64,000 nucleotides of DNA from Psococerastis gibbosa (Eukaryota > Arthropoda > Insecta > Psocodea > Psocidae). Location of the stretch: NCBI GenBank assembly GCA_963971405.1, contig OZ020485.1:14198001-14262000 (forward strand), given 5' to 3'. The notes beneath the pieces are model-generated. The model had not been told where the DNA came from. It ran no database searches and was given only the letters and a program-made list of their open reading frames with translations. Shown in pieces: positions 1 through 14,400 of the stretch; position 1 is the first letter of the stretch, and each line of letters opens with the position of its first letter. The translations under genes were made by a program, and so were the position numbers.

Positions 1-166
1 GAGGTGTTAGGTATCCGTTTGGGCTGGGTAGAAACATTTTCATTTTTTATATAGTCTCGAACCTCAAACTTCCGTTTCATAGTATAGTTCTCTGCCAACT
101 GTACTATTCCTGACCATATTGTAATAATTCAATTTACTATTTATTGTTACAATTGTTCAATTTCAG

Positions 167-2442
167 GCAATGGCGGCGTTAGATGCGTTAAGCAAGAAGG
201 ATATATCTGAAATGAAAAGCTACGGACGACCTCCACCCAAAGTCATGATGGTCATGGAGGCGGTTTGTATTCTAAAGGGAACAACTCCAGATTGGGCGGA
301 ATCTAAGAGGCTTTTAGGAGAGCAGGATTTTCTTAAGAGTGTAAGTATTATATTATAATTCAATGCCGTAATTAAGTTATCATATTACTTTTTCATGGAG
401 GACGCTTTTCCACCGAATTAACAAGTAAAGAATTGAATGCCCCTACATTTAGTCGAACCTATTGCATTGGGTTACTTATCAACGCATGTGCGCTGGATGA
501 GAGTGGCTTGGTGTCTAGTAATCTTCAAAGACATCATTATCAACACAAGTCATAACAAGTCACATCATCACAAAACCTGCACTAAAAAGTATTTATCTAT
601 CTATCTATGTTTCTATCTATGTTATATTTTACGAACTATTTTTATATTGTATTTAACTACAATATTTAATAGAATGCCTGTACATTTAAAGATGCTAAGA
701 TCACATACAGTATACCTATACAATATAACACTGCAGTAAAAAGTCATATTATAACAATTAATGATGTAGAACTTATTTGTTCTGTGCTGTGTTCATTTTA
801 AAATGTTACACTTGCTTTGCTGCTAGCTTTATAAATTTAGCTTATAGTTCAGTTTGAAATCATGTTATATATTATATTTGACTGTAAGTAGGAAATTAAT
901 CGTATTATTTTGTCTTTCTTCCTACAAATTGCTCAGCAACACAAGTCTTACTTACTTATAATAACTTGATAGAATCGCTGAAAAACACCGTTTGAAAGCC
1001 TCAGTGTTGACCATAGCTGGATGGGTATCGCCTCCGCAGCGCATACAATGACGAGGTTTCCTACTGTAAGGGGATGATTCTCGCCATATCCCCAACACGT
1101 CAATATAAAGCTATTTAGATAGCAAGTGCAGTGCGCAGAAATTAGCCTGTTGAATTGTTCATTTGTTTTTAATTTTCCGTTATTTTCTCTTTTTTTTTTT
1201 GTTGGAACCATACAAGCGGACTCTCTCACCCATTATTTGTATGTGGAGAATTAAAAAAGGCACAGATAATGCATTCTGTTCTAAACTTAAATGTTTTACT
1301 TAACCTAAATAATGTTGCAGTTACGAGAATTTGACAAAGAAAACATATCGGAGAAGACGATGAAGCGAATCGCGCAGTACACGCAAAACGAGGACTTTAC
1401 CCCAGAAAATGTGGAGGTGGTCTCGCTGGCGGCCGGCTCGCTGTGTTTGTGGGTCCATGCGATTGAAAACTTCGGCAAGTTGTGGCGTGTTGTGGGGCCG
1501 AAGAAGGCACGGCTGGACGAAGCGTTGGCGAGCCTGCAGAAAAAACTGGAGGAGGCAGCGCGGCTGCAGAGTCAGTTGGACGTAATTCAGCAGCTGGTCA
1601 ATCAGCTTAACGCGGAGCTGGCGGTCAAAACTGCTGAAATGGTACTTACTTATCTCTCTGTATGCACGCAATCTATTTGAATTATTATATATTATGATGA
1701 CAAATGCTACAGCCGTGAGCCTAAGCCAAGAGTTAGGTCTGGGGCGAAACACATACTAACTACTACTACTAAATCCTTTACTAATTATAATATGATATCC
1801 TAGGCCCGGTACACCTGTTCTCGAGGTCGCGATTTTTCATTGTAGCCATAGGGCTAATACTTCAATTGTACGCCACCAAATTAAAATTTTAAATGATTAA
1901 TACTAGTCACAAAATGTACAAACAACCACCAGACCAAAATAAAGGGAAGAATTTAAAAAATGGCGCGCGTATAGGCTAATAGGTGCCGGTAATGGGAAGA
2001 CTTGAACGTTGAGTAATGAGTTGAACCAGCGCAGCGCCTCAGCTCACGCGGGGTGCCACTAGTTGCATATCTGCCGACCGGCGCGCACCATTCATGATGG
2101 TTAAATTCTACTTAATTAATTTGAATTTTTTTTTGTATTTTTTTCATACAGGCATGTGATTTAGTTTCCATATTTTTTTTCTCTTCATTACAGGATGAAG
2201 TAAAAAGCAAAGCCGAATATTTACGTCTAAAACTTGAGCGTGCCGACATGTTGGTGGACGGTCTCGCCGGGGAGAGGAAAAGGTGGGAGCTGACAGTTAG
2301 TTTCTGTGAAGGCCGGTTTTTAAACTTGCCTGGTGACTCTCTGATCGGTGCTGCCTTCACGTCTTACGCCGGACCTTTTGTGTCGCAGTACCGGGATCAG
2401 CTTTTGTCTGAATGGACCGCTATAATCGAGGAATACCCTCAG
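167..2442 (+). CDS. DNAH2: DNAH2-like exons: microtubule-binding stalk
   Basis: The first three exons of the window encode the stalk region. It opens with the KKDISEMKSYGRPPPKV block that precedes the microtubule-binding domain, continues through ENISEKTMKRIAQYT and SLAAGSLCLWVHAIENFGK, then returns along the second coiled-coil strand (LQKKLEEAARLQSQL, then LERADMLVDGLAGERKRW) into the AAA5 module. Introns here are 980 and 552 bp and hold nothing I recognise. Confidence 0.9.
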
Positions 2443-5400
2443 GTTTGTCTTGCTTTTAATTTATTTTTTCTGCGCCTTATCCCCTGCGGGGGTCGGTGGT
2501 ACTGCACTGGCGCTTCAAAAGTCCTTTGTCGAGGACTAGTAGGTGCGTGTGAGTTCTGCTATGTCTGTTTGGATCTGCATTTTTCGGTTTTACCCTTCTC
2601 CCAGGGGCGAGCGGTGGCCTGCCACATTGCCCAAGCTATATTTTATTTTACAACCCCTTTAAAAACATCCTGTTTGTTGTTGTAATGCTCTCTTTAGGAC
2701 GTTAGAAAGCATGGATAAAATGGTTCTCCAAAAAAATTATTTTTAGTAGACTAATTTTGCAGGAAAATTGAGTTTCTCTTATTATTTTGCCCCTTGAACT
2801 AAACTATCAAGGAGGATGCGGCCAAATGGGTTTTATTTACACCAAAGACGAATAAAATATTTGTAAATTTAAACGGAATCATTCTATCTGTTTTTGAGAT
2901 AAGAATTTAATTGTTTTTGGTTGGGGGATAAAAGCCTCAAGACGAAGTCATCCAAAAAGTGAAACAAGAAACCTATGGAAAATAACCTTGTTAACATGCA
3001 TGCAGAATTTCCTCAAATTCTATCGAGTAGGTAGCAAATTAAAATACAGAAACCGCTGCCATCAATCCTCGGAGCACCGTCGGTGGAACTCACTGAGCTC
3101 ACTGAGTGGAAAAACGAACGCCTATGCTACAATAATTCCGAAATGGTCAGTGCCATGGCAAAACGTAATAATGTGGTTTAAGGCGCTTATTCCACCAACG
3201 TCAATAGTGATAGTAAATGCAGTATTGACGTGGTAGCAGACATTAAAGGCAGTCTAAAAATGTCTGCTACCACGTCAATACTGCATTTACTATCACTATT
3301 GACGTTGGTGGAATATGCGCCTAAATAGTAACGTAGCGCCAGCCATTTATATTTTTCCTGCAAGGTTGACTCTGGCATCACGAGGCCCAGACTAATACAA
3401 TATTTATAAAAAAAACTGTTGTTTCCAGATCACATGCACTCCCAGCTTGAAGTTACTGGAGTTTCTAATTGACCCCGCCGTTGTGCGAGACTGGAATGGC
3501 ATTGGCTTACCTTCGGACGATTTCAGCATTCAAAATGGGGTCCTTGTAGCAAATGGCTCTCGTTGGCCTATTGTTATTGACCCGCAGTCCCAGGCCAATA
3601 AGTGGATAAAGAATTTGGAGGAAAGAAATGTAAGAGCTCGGTAGACATTTAGTACTGTCACTCAACTTTCCATAGAATTTCTAGATTTAAATTTATACTT
3701 GTTTGTAAGCAAATGCCATTTTGTTGTTCCTCATGAAATTACCTTCGAAGAGATAGACATGGATGCGGTGCGTACTGCTATCGATGATTGGCCCCGTCGT
3801 CTTCGAGCCTGTATTCAGGCAAGAGGTGGGCATTTTGAATAATTTTTTTTTCTGTATTCCTTGACAACTGTTCTACGTATCCATTAAACATTTTGTTTAA
3901 AAAAAAAGTTATTATTCTACTGACTTTTTCTTAGTTTTAAGTGTGACAGAATTTATCATCCAACTAGGTATACGGCAAGGTACGTTCTGTTATGCAACCT
4001 GAGTTTAACCACGGAGAGACTGAGGCGGCTATATTTTTCATAATATTTTGTTATAGAACCTTACAGTGGCCGATCTCGAGGATAAAAGATTAATGATGAA
4101 ATTGGAGACATGCATCCTGGGAGGCAAACCTTTACTTTTGCAAAATGTACCTGAGAAAATAGACCTGTCGCTATCGCCTGTGCTGGGGAAAACGCTGATA
4201 GTCGAAGCCGGTGAGGTGGTAATGATGCTGGGCGACAAAATGGTTTCTTATAATGAAAATTTCCGTCTTTATGTCACTACAAAATTGGGAAACCCTCACT
4301 TCCCACCTGAGGTACGTTCAGTTTTCCCATAAAAAGCGAACCAATTTTGTTTACTTACAACTGGTCTAGGCAGCCCTAACAATGATCCGACATACACTGA
4401 AATATCCAATGAAATACTGAATGAGCTTGCAGGACTACATTTAAGATGTCGAAGCTTCGTTCATCTTACGACATCGTACGCGCTGTGTCATGAATCTTCT
4501 TTTGGCGTTACAGCTCTGGTGAGTTGTGGCCTCTCTTTCTCTGGTCATCCTCCTCCGCTGGACCTCGACGTGCCTAGTCCCCTTCTGCTCTCAATTCTTT
4601 TTTGGAGCCCAGTGTGCCATTTTCCCCTACACTTCCTGTTGAAAGCTTCAGACGAAAGCAATACATTTGGTGGGCATATACAGTATTATCAAATGGCAAC
4701 ATTAGTGGTACATTATTACCTATTAACTATTGTAGATATCCTCCATTGGCTGAGGAATATACGAAAAACTAGGTAGGAATAGGATTACATTTTTGAGATC
4801 TTTCTCTAATATGGGAGGGAGATGGGCATCCCTACTTTTAATAATTAAAAGCCAATTGTTACATTAGGTGTCCACCAAAACAACCGTCGTAAACTTTGCA
4901 CTGAAGCAAGAAGGTCTGCAAGCGCAAATGTTGGCGCTGGTAGTGCGTCGCGAGAGACCCGAGTTGGAGGAGTCGAAGACGAGAACGCTGCACACGATAA
5001 GCAGCGGCCGAAAGACTCTGCTGCTCATGGAGGAGGAACTCTTGCAGCTCCTGTACGAAACAGAGGGATCTCTGCTGGAAAATGAAAAACTGTTCACCAC
5101 CCTGCAAATATCGAAGGTTACGTCCCAGGAAGTCATGGAGTCATTGGAGGTATTACTTTACTTTCATTCAGGGAGCATTGCTACTCATATGAGGGATGGG
5201 ACGGTCGTTAAAAATTTATTTCCTCCGCCAATAAAGGTGGTTCCTACCATCGATCGCTGGAAATATCTCGTTAAGGAATACTGCATGGCATTGGTACAGG
5301 GCTGAAGAAACGCTGGAAGGATGAGTTGGAAACTGACCTTCGTGTGTTGGGAGTCCGGAGATGGTGGAGTGTTGTACAGAACCGAGGTGACTGGAGGAGT

Positions 5401-8400
5401 TGTTCGAGCATGCCAAAGCTCATCAAGGGCTATTGTGCCAGAAGAAGAAGAAGAAGAAGATTGATAGAGGACCATTCCGTCCAGTATTCCTATAAGTACT
5501 TTTCAATTGACAGTGGCGGTAGTTTGACTTCTTAAGCCTTGTCTTCCTATTTTAGGTCGCGGTGGTAACAGAAGCGGAAATCGACGCAGCCCGCCTGGAA
5601 TACGTGCCAGCAGCCGAAAGAGCAGCCATTTTGTTTGTTTCTCTCTGTGACCTGGGCCAAGTGGACCCCATGTATCAGTTCTCATTGGACGCCTACATAG
5701 GCCTATACTCGCTGTCGCTCGAGAAGAGCACGAAAGCCTCGAACCTGGCTGAGAGAATATTGCACATTAATGAATACCATACGTACGCAGTCTATAAAAA
5801 TACCTGCCGCGTGCTGTTTGCGCATCATAAGCTCATCTTCTCGTTTTACATCTGTTTGAATATTTTGAAGGCCTGCGGGAAGGTAAGCTAACTATTAAAA
5901 ATTCAACGGAAATGGACATCTTATATTTATTCCAAAACCTTAATTCAAGATCTGAACAAAATCTGGCCGTGCTACTGCTGGGATGAATTGAATAACGTTC
6001 TAACCATCTTTTTTTCAAAAGTGAGTTAAATGTTGAACTATGAACACACCAGCCAGTATATTTACCGATTAAATCGATTGGTTTTTACAAGCGTATTTGA
6101 TTTTAAAAAAATATATATAAACAAAATCTATTACCTAGTTTAAATTCCCCGCACTTTTTAGTATTGTGTAAATTGATTAAAGAAAACCCAATTCTATCTC
6201 GTGTTAACTTGCCAAATCTTTAGGGGGGGGGGGGCGTATCCCGTCCACATCTCTGGCTACGCCCATGCTTGTGAGGGCAGAAGACCACTAGAGTGTCCGA
6301 AGAAGAAGTGGATGAATGAAGTCTTAGAAGTCTTTAAGATGGTGAATGTGCGCAACTAGAGAAGGAAGGTGGCATTGAGAGGCGAATGGTGGACGGGTGT
6401 TGTTGCCGTGGCCAAGGTTCTGGCTCTAGTGTCACGATGATATGGAAGATTATGTTGTTTTGGTCTGCAGATTTCAACGGAGCAATTCGAATTCCTGATT
6501 CGTGGTGGCGTGGTGCTTAGCCGCGAAGGACTTCCCGAAAACCCGAGCCCTAGCTGGTTGACTGAGTCCATGTGGGACAATATTATGGAGCTGGAGAAGG
6601 TGCCTGGATTTGAAGGAGTCGTGCGCTCTGTCGAGAATGATAACCGTAACTGGCAGTTGTGGTTAGTATTGAATCTACATTTCGACATGACACCAATTCT
6701 TGAACAGTTCTTGAACTCCTTCCTCTGAATTACCACGCCAATCGATTTTTATCAAAAATAATAGTAGTGGTCCATCTGTGGTAGAAAGAGGGTACATATC
6801 ATAAATCAAAATGTTAAAAATTTCAGCTGTTTGTCCTGGCACTTTTGACAACCGTACGCTTGATATTTTATGAGATATTTGATTTGTACACTTACGATTG
6901 TCTATTAAACTGCTTGGCATATAAGGAAATTGGGTGGTGTTCGATGGCCGTCTCGTGCTAGCCAATTAAATTGACTGGATGCGCTTTTTTTGTACACTAT
7001 AAGCGTTATTTTCAGTTTCCTTGGACCCTTTTTTGTTATTAAGGCCGATTCGACCATTTATAGTGAATTTTGTTGGGGAATGAGGGGAATGTTTTATCCG
7101 TGGTATTGTAAAATCCGCCCTTAAAATATGATTTTGTCTCAAACTTCTTACAAAAAAAATTATGCATGTAGGTGTCAATCGAAAACTCCGGAGAGAACTT
7201 CGCTGATTGGTGAATGGGACCGTACCCATGACTTCAACAGACTTCTCTTTGTGCGGGCTTTACGCGAAGACCGCCTAGTAATTGCTGTCAGCACGTTTGT
7301 AGAAAAGAATTTGGGTCGTCCCTTCATTGAGCAGCCTGTGTTGGATGTGAGAAATGTTTTGGAAGATTCCAATGCAAAAGGTAATTTAATTATTTAATTA
7401 TTTTGCATGGCTTGCCGACCACTCCTTTGATTTTTTGGACATTATTGGTAATGTTTCTGGGCCGTTGGCAATCTTGTTCATGTCCTCAATGTCAACCCCG
7501 TGAGGCTAGCTATCTTCTCCTGTGTCACCTGACAATTATCCAGGTGAAACAGGAGAGATAATTGCACTCAGATTTCTCCGGTTAATTCGTTGTACCAGAT
7601 CTGCTTGAATCAAATCCTTGAGTCTAAGTAACGGCAGCTAAAGGAAAACTCAAATTAAAAATTTTCCATACATTAGAGATTTATATTAGGATATCATTAT
7701 TAATGTTTTACAAAGAGTCTCTCTCGGAAATCACTCTTCGGATGTTCATTGCGTATATTTCTCCTCCTCGCAAATCTTACGATGCCTAAAAGGGTCGAAT
7801 CCTGGCGGTAACACTCATTGGAAATACCGGTACTGCATTGGGAGAGAGGGGAGAACGAACAGGTGTTGCTACAAGTTTTTACATTATCACTGGCTTCATG
7901 GAGCTAGAAAAGGGGAAAGGGCTCCCCATCCCCATGCCTCCATTATTATTACTCACAGTAAAGTTCATCGTAAGGCAGATACTCTATAATTTCCTTGAAA
8001 CACGTCATTTCACACTTCGTTCATGCACGAGAAAAGTGACACATTTCAAAAAATTGCAAAATTGAGTTATTTATACAAAAATGTCGAGGAAAATATAGCG
8101 AATTTTATGAATGTAGTGTCACATATCTAGTTTAATTTGTTTCCATAAGATTGCGTTTTGTCACTGATCCATTGTCAAGTTTGACTACTTCGGGTTTGGC
8201 AATACTGACATAATTCGGAATGTGCTCCAGGCGTTGACGTGGTAATTACACTTCTCTTTCCAGTAAACTGTCACATCTCAAAAGTATTAAGTGCCTCGAT
8301 AGTACTACAAGTAAAAACTAAAAAATGGTCAGAACTAAAATTTGAATTATCTCAAAAGTCAATATTTAGAAATGTGTCACTTTTCTCGCGCATGAGCGAC

Positions 8401-11400
8401 TTGTGCAATTCAGTATATCGCAGCAGTATCGAAGGTTTTGCCAACAGGCAGCGAGTTCGGTCTGCAACTAGGCAGGGTGTTGGCTTTGCCCATACTTTGC
8501 TTAGCTGTATACTGATCTGCTGCGGATAACCTTCTAATTCAAAGAAGGAAAAGTCCCCACCTAACTTGGCTTTAACAGATTTGGATCATACTATGACCAA
8601 ATGAAGGCGGAAAACAACCAAGTAATGCCTAAGGGTGTTACAACCCGCACCGGCTATGAGCGACAATGGACAAGCTGACTCATTTTTAGAGAGATTTCAT
8701 CTACCTATTGAAACGGCGACCAATGTTCGGCTTTCGGAACACGAATTATCGATCTATCGGTTTACTTTACCTAATAGCTGCAATTAAAGCAAGTCTAATC
8801 AAACTGGTTTCGATTAATAAATGGGAAAAATAACTGTGTTATTTCTTTCAGTGCCTCTCATCTTCATTCTTTCGCCGGGAGAAGATCCAACCTCGATTTT
8901 GCTGCAAGTGGCGGAGAGTAAGAACATGCGCAGTTCGTTACTGAGTCTGTCTCTTGGACAGGGCCAGGCCGAGGCTGCAACGCGGTACATCAACAGAGGC
9001 ATGGAGGAGGGCTGTTGGGTGTTCTTGGCCAACTGTCACCTAGCCAGGTCCTGGATGCCTGCGCTCGACAAAATAGTGGAGGGTCTGCAGACGAAACCTG
9101 ATGTAAGCCTTCATTTTGAGATTACTGTATGTCAGTAAGGCTAGCTGGTAGAGTAGCCCTTCGGGGCTAGAGCTCGCGTAATATAAAGACGTTTTTCATT
9201 TCATTTTCAGTACTTGCCAGAATTTTAACAGCCCAATAGGGGGAGGGAGGTAAGGCTAACAGACTCTTGAAACTTCAAAGCCGGACATAAGCCAAATTTT
9301 TTTATTGGACTAAGATTCCTGCAGAACACTGGTCATATACCTTCATTATATAAAATATAAATATTACTCGTTGTCATTTCTCAACGTTTATTGGACCATA
9401 AGTGAGTTGGTACGTACTAATAATGCTTTGGTATGCAAATATACCTGTTATTCGTATTTTGTAGTTATGGCTCAATTATACATAAAAGCTTTTGACATCT
9501 CCTAAGACACTCGAATGAAACAATTTTCTCCACTTTCCTCAAAAGCCGGACAGTTTCGGGATTTTCAAAACAATTCTGGGGACTCCGGACAGCGCACCTG
9601 CAAAGCGGAAATTCGGACATCTGGTAACCTTAGTGGGGGGGGGGGGGATAAAAAAAAATTAGATATGAAGGAGAGCTGGTAGAATTGCCACCCCCGTCGT
9701 GTGCCGGATGACGCTAATAAGGCATGCCCCAACAGGGAGTTCTGTGAGAATATCGCTGTTTTCCTGAGCTCGATGGTCATTTGGAAATTTGAAAAATTAT
9801 TCGCTGGGGTGGTCAAGTCGCTTGATTGTCTACCCCTCAGCCCCTCTTGCTCTGAGCTTAAAACATTAAAATAATAATTAAGGCATGGCTTTGGTCAAAC
9901 TTGCAATAGTAAATAAGCAAACTATTCACATCATATCATAGTAAATATTTATTCTATGATTCACATATTTAATTATCAAACTCTCTTATTACTTTCCTTT
10001 TTTATTGCTGCCGTAGATTGGCTCAAAATAAAGCGATATTTTATAATAGAAAGTTTAATTCTTCCACCCCTATAAAGTCAGTGCTTGCATTGTAATACAA
10101 ATTGGACGATAACAGATAAAAAGTAAGATATTTTCTTAAAAAAACATTAACATAGCACTATAGGCTCATAAGCTGAACACAATGATACAAAAATTAATTC
10201 AACTCATCAAAACTCTCTCTTATTATTTTCCTTTCCCATGTATTGTTCGCTATATCCTCCTGTAGCAGTTTTATTGTACTATAGTTTAATAGTATCTTAT
10301 TAATAATTATATTATAAGCAAGACGTCACTCCCCCTAAAGTTCAACCCTATGTTTTTTTCAATAATAAAATGTATTGTGAATTTTTTCTTTATTATGATA
10401 ATGTTACTGTTGTGATTATATATTCTTCCAGTCTTTCTTTTCTCTTGGAAGAAAAAATACTGTGCATCCGAATAAGAAAATCAAGGATAATTTGAGTATT
10501 CAATTACAGGTGCATCCTGACTTCCGGTTGTGGCTCAGTTCAAGTCCTGACGAGTGTTTCCCGATTTCGATACTCCAAGACGGGCTGAAGATGACGACGC
10601 AGTCTCCGTCCGGCCTGCGTGCCAATCTCTCCCGGCTGTATGGGTCTCTGACGGACGCGCAGTATGAACGCTGCCCCGCCCGCACCAAGTACACCAAGCT
10701 TCTGTTCCCGCTCGCCTTCTTCCACGGGGTTCTTCTAGGCCGGAAAAAGTTTCAGCAGCTCGGTTGGAATGTTAATTACCCTTTCAATGACTCCGATTTC
10801 GTAGTAAGTAAACTCATTGGTCTGAAGAGCCAGTCACGGGTATCCCCAGTTGGGCAATGCAAGAGCACGGGAGTTTGCCAAGAGATTTACCCTTAGCTTA
10901 CACACAAGCCCCGTATAGTTTGGATTGTCTAATTGGGCCAGTGTGGAGTTATTAGAAAAATACGTGAAAAACTAGACGGGAATGGGATTCCAGCCCGAGT
11001 CTCAAACTTGTCGGGGTCGTATGTTGACCCCTGCACGATACCCGCAGCCGTTTATGGTGGCCTTTACACAACGACGGGCCTGGAGGTGTGTATGAAATAG
11101 TGCAGTGGCGTTACAGCCGGTAAAGGCTCGTATCTGTACTTGGTTAAGTCATGCTTTCACCTGTTTCATTGCGTCAATGGTAAGCTCGTCTCAGCTTGTC
11201 CATTATCGCTTGTAGCCGGTGTAGGTTGACATCGAAAAAGTATACCAGTTTGCCAATGGTCAAATATTCCTACGGAAACAATACAAAGAATGTTCGAAAT
11301 CCAAATTGAAAAGTAATAATTGGTTTTGGAAAGTAACTAAATTTTAAGGTTAAGGCGACAATTCCACCGGCAAATTTACTTCATTTGTGATTTGAGATTT

Positions 11401-14400
11401 TTTGTTTGTTTTGTTTTAAGGAGACTATTATGTAGATACTTAACTTATCTACATAACTTATCTGTCTCTACCATATTATAACTTAATTTATAATAGATAA
11501 GTTAAGTATCTACATAATGGTCTCCGTAAAGCAAAACAAACAAAAATTGTCGCGCAAGGGAGTGTATGCCAAAGGCGATTTGTCACTTGAAAGTTGAAAC
11601 TGTAAATGCAGAAGAGACAAAAAACTTCTAAAATCGAAATGCTTCTAGCCTACATTGCGGAATGTGTTTTTTTTTTTAAATATTTTAATTAATATATTTT
11701 ACTAATGTTCTGTGCTACTGTAGGAATCGCATTAGACTTTTTATTAAATTTTTGCAGCAGTCAATGCGGCGATTCCAGTGATACCACCAACTCAAAAATT
11801 ATTGTATTTGCAACAAATCGTCAATGCTAATAAGTATGAGTGATTGCAGGTTTCAGAGACTATCCTGAACATGTACCTCGACGAAGAGACTGACGTCAAT
11901 TGGGAAGCGCTGCATTACCTGATAGCACAAGTCAACTACGGTGGTCACGTGACCGACGACTGGGACCGACGTGTTCTCATGACCTATGCCGGCCAGTATT
12001 TTTGTAATGAGGCTCTCACAACTCAGAGATACAAGTAGGTAGTACTTCACATGTCAAGTTGGCTGATTCCTGCGAGGAGTGTAACTCTGTAATAAGCGAT
12101 GAATTGCTTGCTGCATGTGTATCACTAAACGATAATAAAATAGAATAGATTGTGCTTGACCATAAGCTAAGTGTGGCGGATAGTGGTGAGACGTTGGGGG
12201 AAATGGCGAAGGTGATCAAAGGAAATGTAAGCAAAGGCCGGTAAGATGGACATCAGCAGTGTAAACAATGATGCGGCAAAAAGTTGTGGCTGAGATTTAG
12301 CGTGGAGGTTTTCGCCATAAGCTAATTACAGTCGTGATAAACCTATTCAGATTACCAGGTCAAGTGCGCTGTTACTTACTGCACGGATTTTATTGTCAGC
12401 CCTGTCTGCTGGATTGTACATCTGTTCTTCATTTGCCGCAATTTTCTTTTCTTTATGTTGGAACCCGACATACTCATCCACCTTTCTTTTGCCCAACTTT
12501 CCTTTGACATTTCCCCCAGCGTTTTACCGCTATCAGCCTTACTTAGCTAATGGTTAAGCGCCATCTATTACATTAATTTTAAGTCTGTGGACCCAAGTTG
12601 TAGGGTTGCAATAAAATATTTGAAAATGAAAAACAAATGAACAATTCAACAGGCAGGGCAAATAACAAAATAGCAGGCTTAGAAGTTCACCTTGGGTCCC
12701 TGGCGGTCTTACTATATTAATTTTCACTAGGTGGGGCTTATGGCGAAAATCACCCACTTCATCTCGGCCGTAAATGCTAGTAAGGCTGCAGAAATGTTAA
12801 GATTCATATTGTAGCCATCCTAGGCACTAAAATGGGGAAAACCAGGCATGAGAACTTCTCTGCTTTTTTCAACAGGCTTTCCAGTTTGCCGACCTACTAT
12901 ATCCCCGAAGACGGCAAGCTAGAGGCCATCAAAGACCACATTTCCATGCTTCCTGTTGCCGATGCCCCGGAAGCCTTCGGTCAGCACCCCAATGCTGAGT
13001 TCAGCCATTTTATCGCGTCTGCTACGGACATGTGTAGGACGTTGCAGACGCTCAATGCTCAGGCGGGCGATGCAGCTGACTCTTCCCAAGAAGAAAAGGT
13101 ATGACTGCTGTCTGTTCAGATACAGTAGAACCCTTATAAGACAAGAGATTTGCTCAGGTCAAGCTAGGAGTGTTCTAATACCGAGGTTCTTTATTACAAC
13201 AAGTTCATCCCCTACCACTCAAGATCAATAGAGTCAATAGATATTAAGTTAAATTAATTATAACATAAGTTTCATCACAAAATGACTTTTTAACAAAAGA
13301 TTTTCTTTTTTTAATTTTTTGTTTATTTGGGGGGGGGGGATCTGTTGAGTATATGCGTCGGTCGGTGTGTGTCTATTTGTATGTTTATTTGTTTATTTTA
13401 TGTTTACTATGAAGCTAGTTTTTTTTTGTTTTTTTTGTTTGGATAAAATGTAGGGTTGCAGTGACCGGTAGCACAGAATTTTTTAGGTTGTATTGAACAG
13501 CCAAATCGTGCAGATTAGCTACCCATTTTTTACCACAGCTATATTAATTAGGATGTTGTGGTCACCTAGCAGCAGTTTTTTTTTTTTTTTTTTTTTGCTC
13601 AATGCTCAATCTATGGAACAGTCATACTTGCTTTGTATATTTTGTACATGCGGTCGTGTGACATTCTTGAGACGTGTCCTGGCCGTCTTAGATGCTGCGC
13701 TTTTATAAAACATCTTCTCTGTTATTGCTTCAGGTATTAGCGGTGGCCGAAGAGATTCTCAGTCAGCTACCCGGTGAACTTGACTTGGAGAGTACGGAGA
13801 AAAATTTTACTGAATTGGGACCGCTCGAAGTTGTTTTGCTACAGGAAGGAGCCCGCTACAACAACTTGTTGTCTCTGGTGGCTAAAACGCTCAAGAATGT
13901 CCAGCTGGGAATCAGTGGCCGGATTTTAATGACGCCCGATCTTGAAAATGCTTTCACTTGTTTATTATTTGGAAATGTGCCTCCGGAATGGTTAAAAAGT
14001 AAGTTAAATATTAAAACTAACACTAAGAAAGCATTAGTTATAGCTTTTTTCCCCCTCTATATAGGTCGAGTACTAAGATTGCAGCCATGGAAGACATTGT
14101 TATAAATAGAGAGCTTATCAACAATCTGCGTTATGCAGATGATACTGTGCTGGTTGCTTCATTAGGTGAACAACTGCAGTCGTTATTGAATAAAATAAAT
14201 GTAGCCGGCCGAAATGCCGGCTTGATCTTGATCAAAGTGCAATAGACGAAAGTAATGGCGAAGATAAATCTGAATTTCTGAATCTGAATATTGTGCGCCT
14301 GTAGTACAATGTAAACAATACCTCTACCTCGGATGCATTATAAACAATGAGCGGGAGGTGAATCAATAAATTAGCAGCCGCATTGAACTGCTCGAAATGT

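Noticed and set aside
170-358. ATG at 170 as the start of the dynein-like gene
   Set aside because: The exon begins three bases earlier after an AG acceptor and encodes an internal stalk segment; the N-terminal two thirds lie outside the window.
3182-3321. The perfect hairpin as a microRNA or small-RNA gene
   Set aside because: TAA duplications and a near-identical copy at 59170 show a MITE; no sign of a conserved stem with a mature-miRNA-like arm.
9140-9180. A tRNA gene at GGCTAGCTGGTAGAGTAGCC
   Set aside because: The A-box-like word is not followed by a B box or cloverleaf; the match is local.
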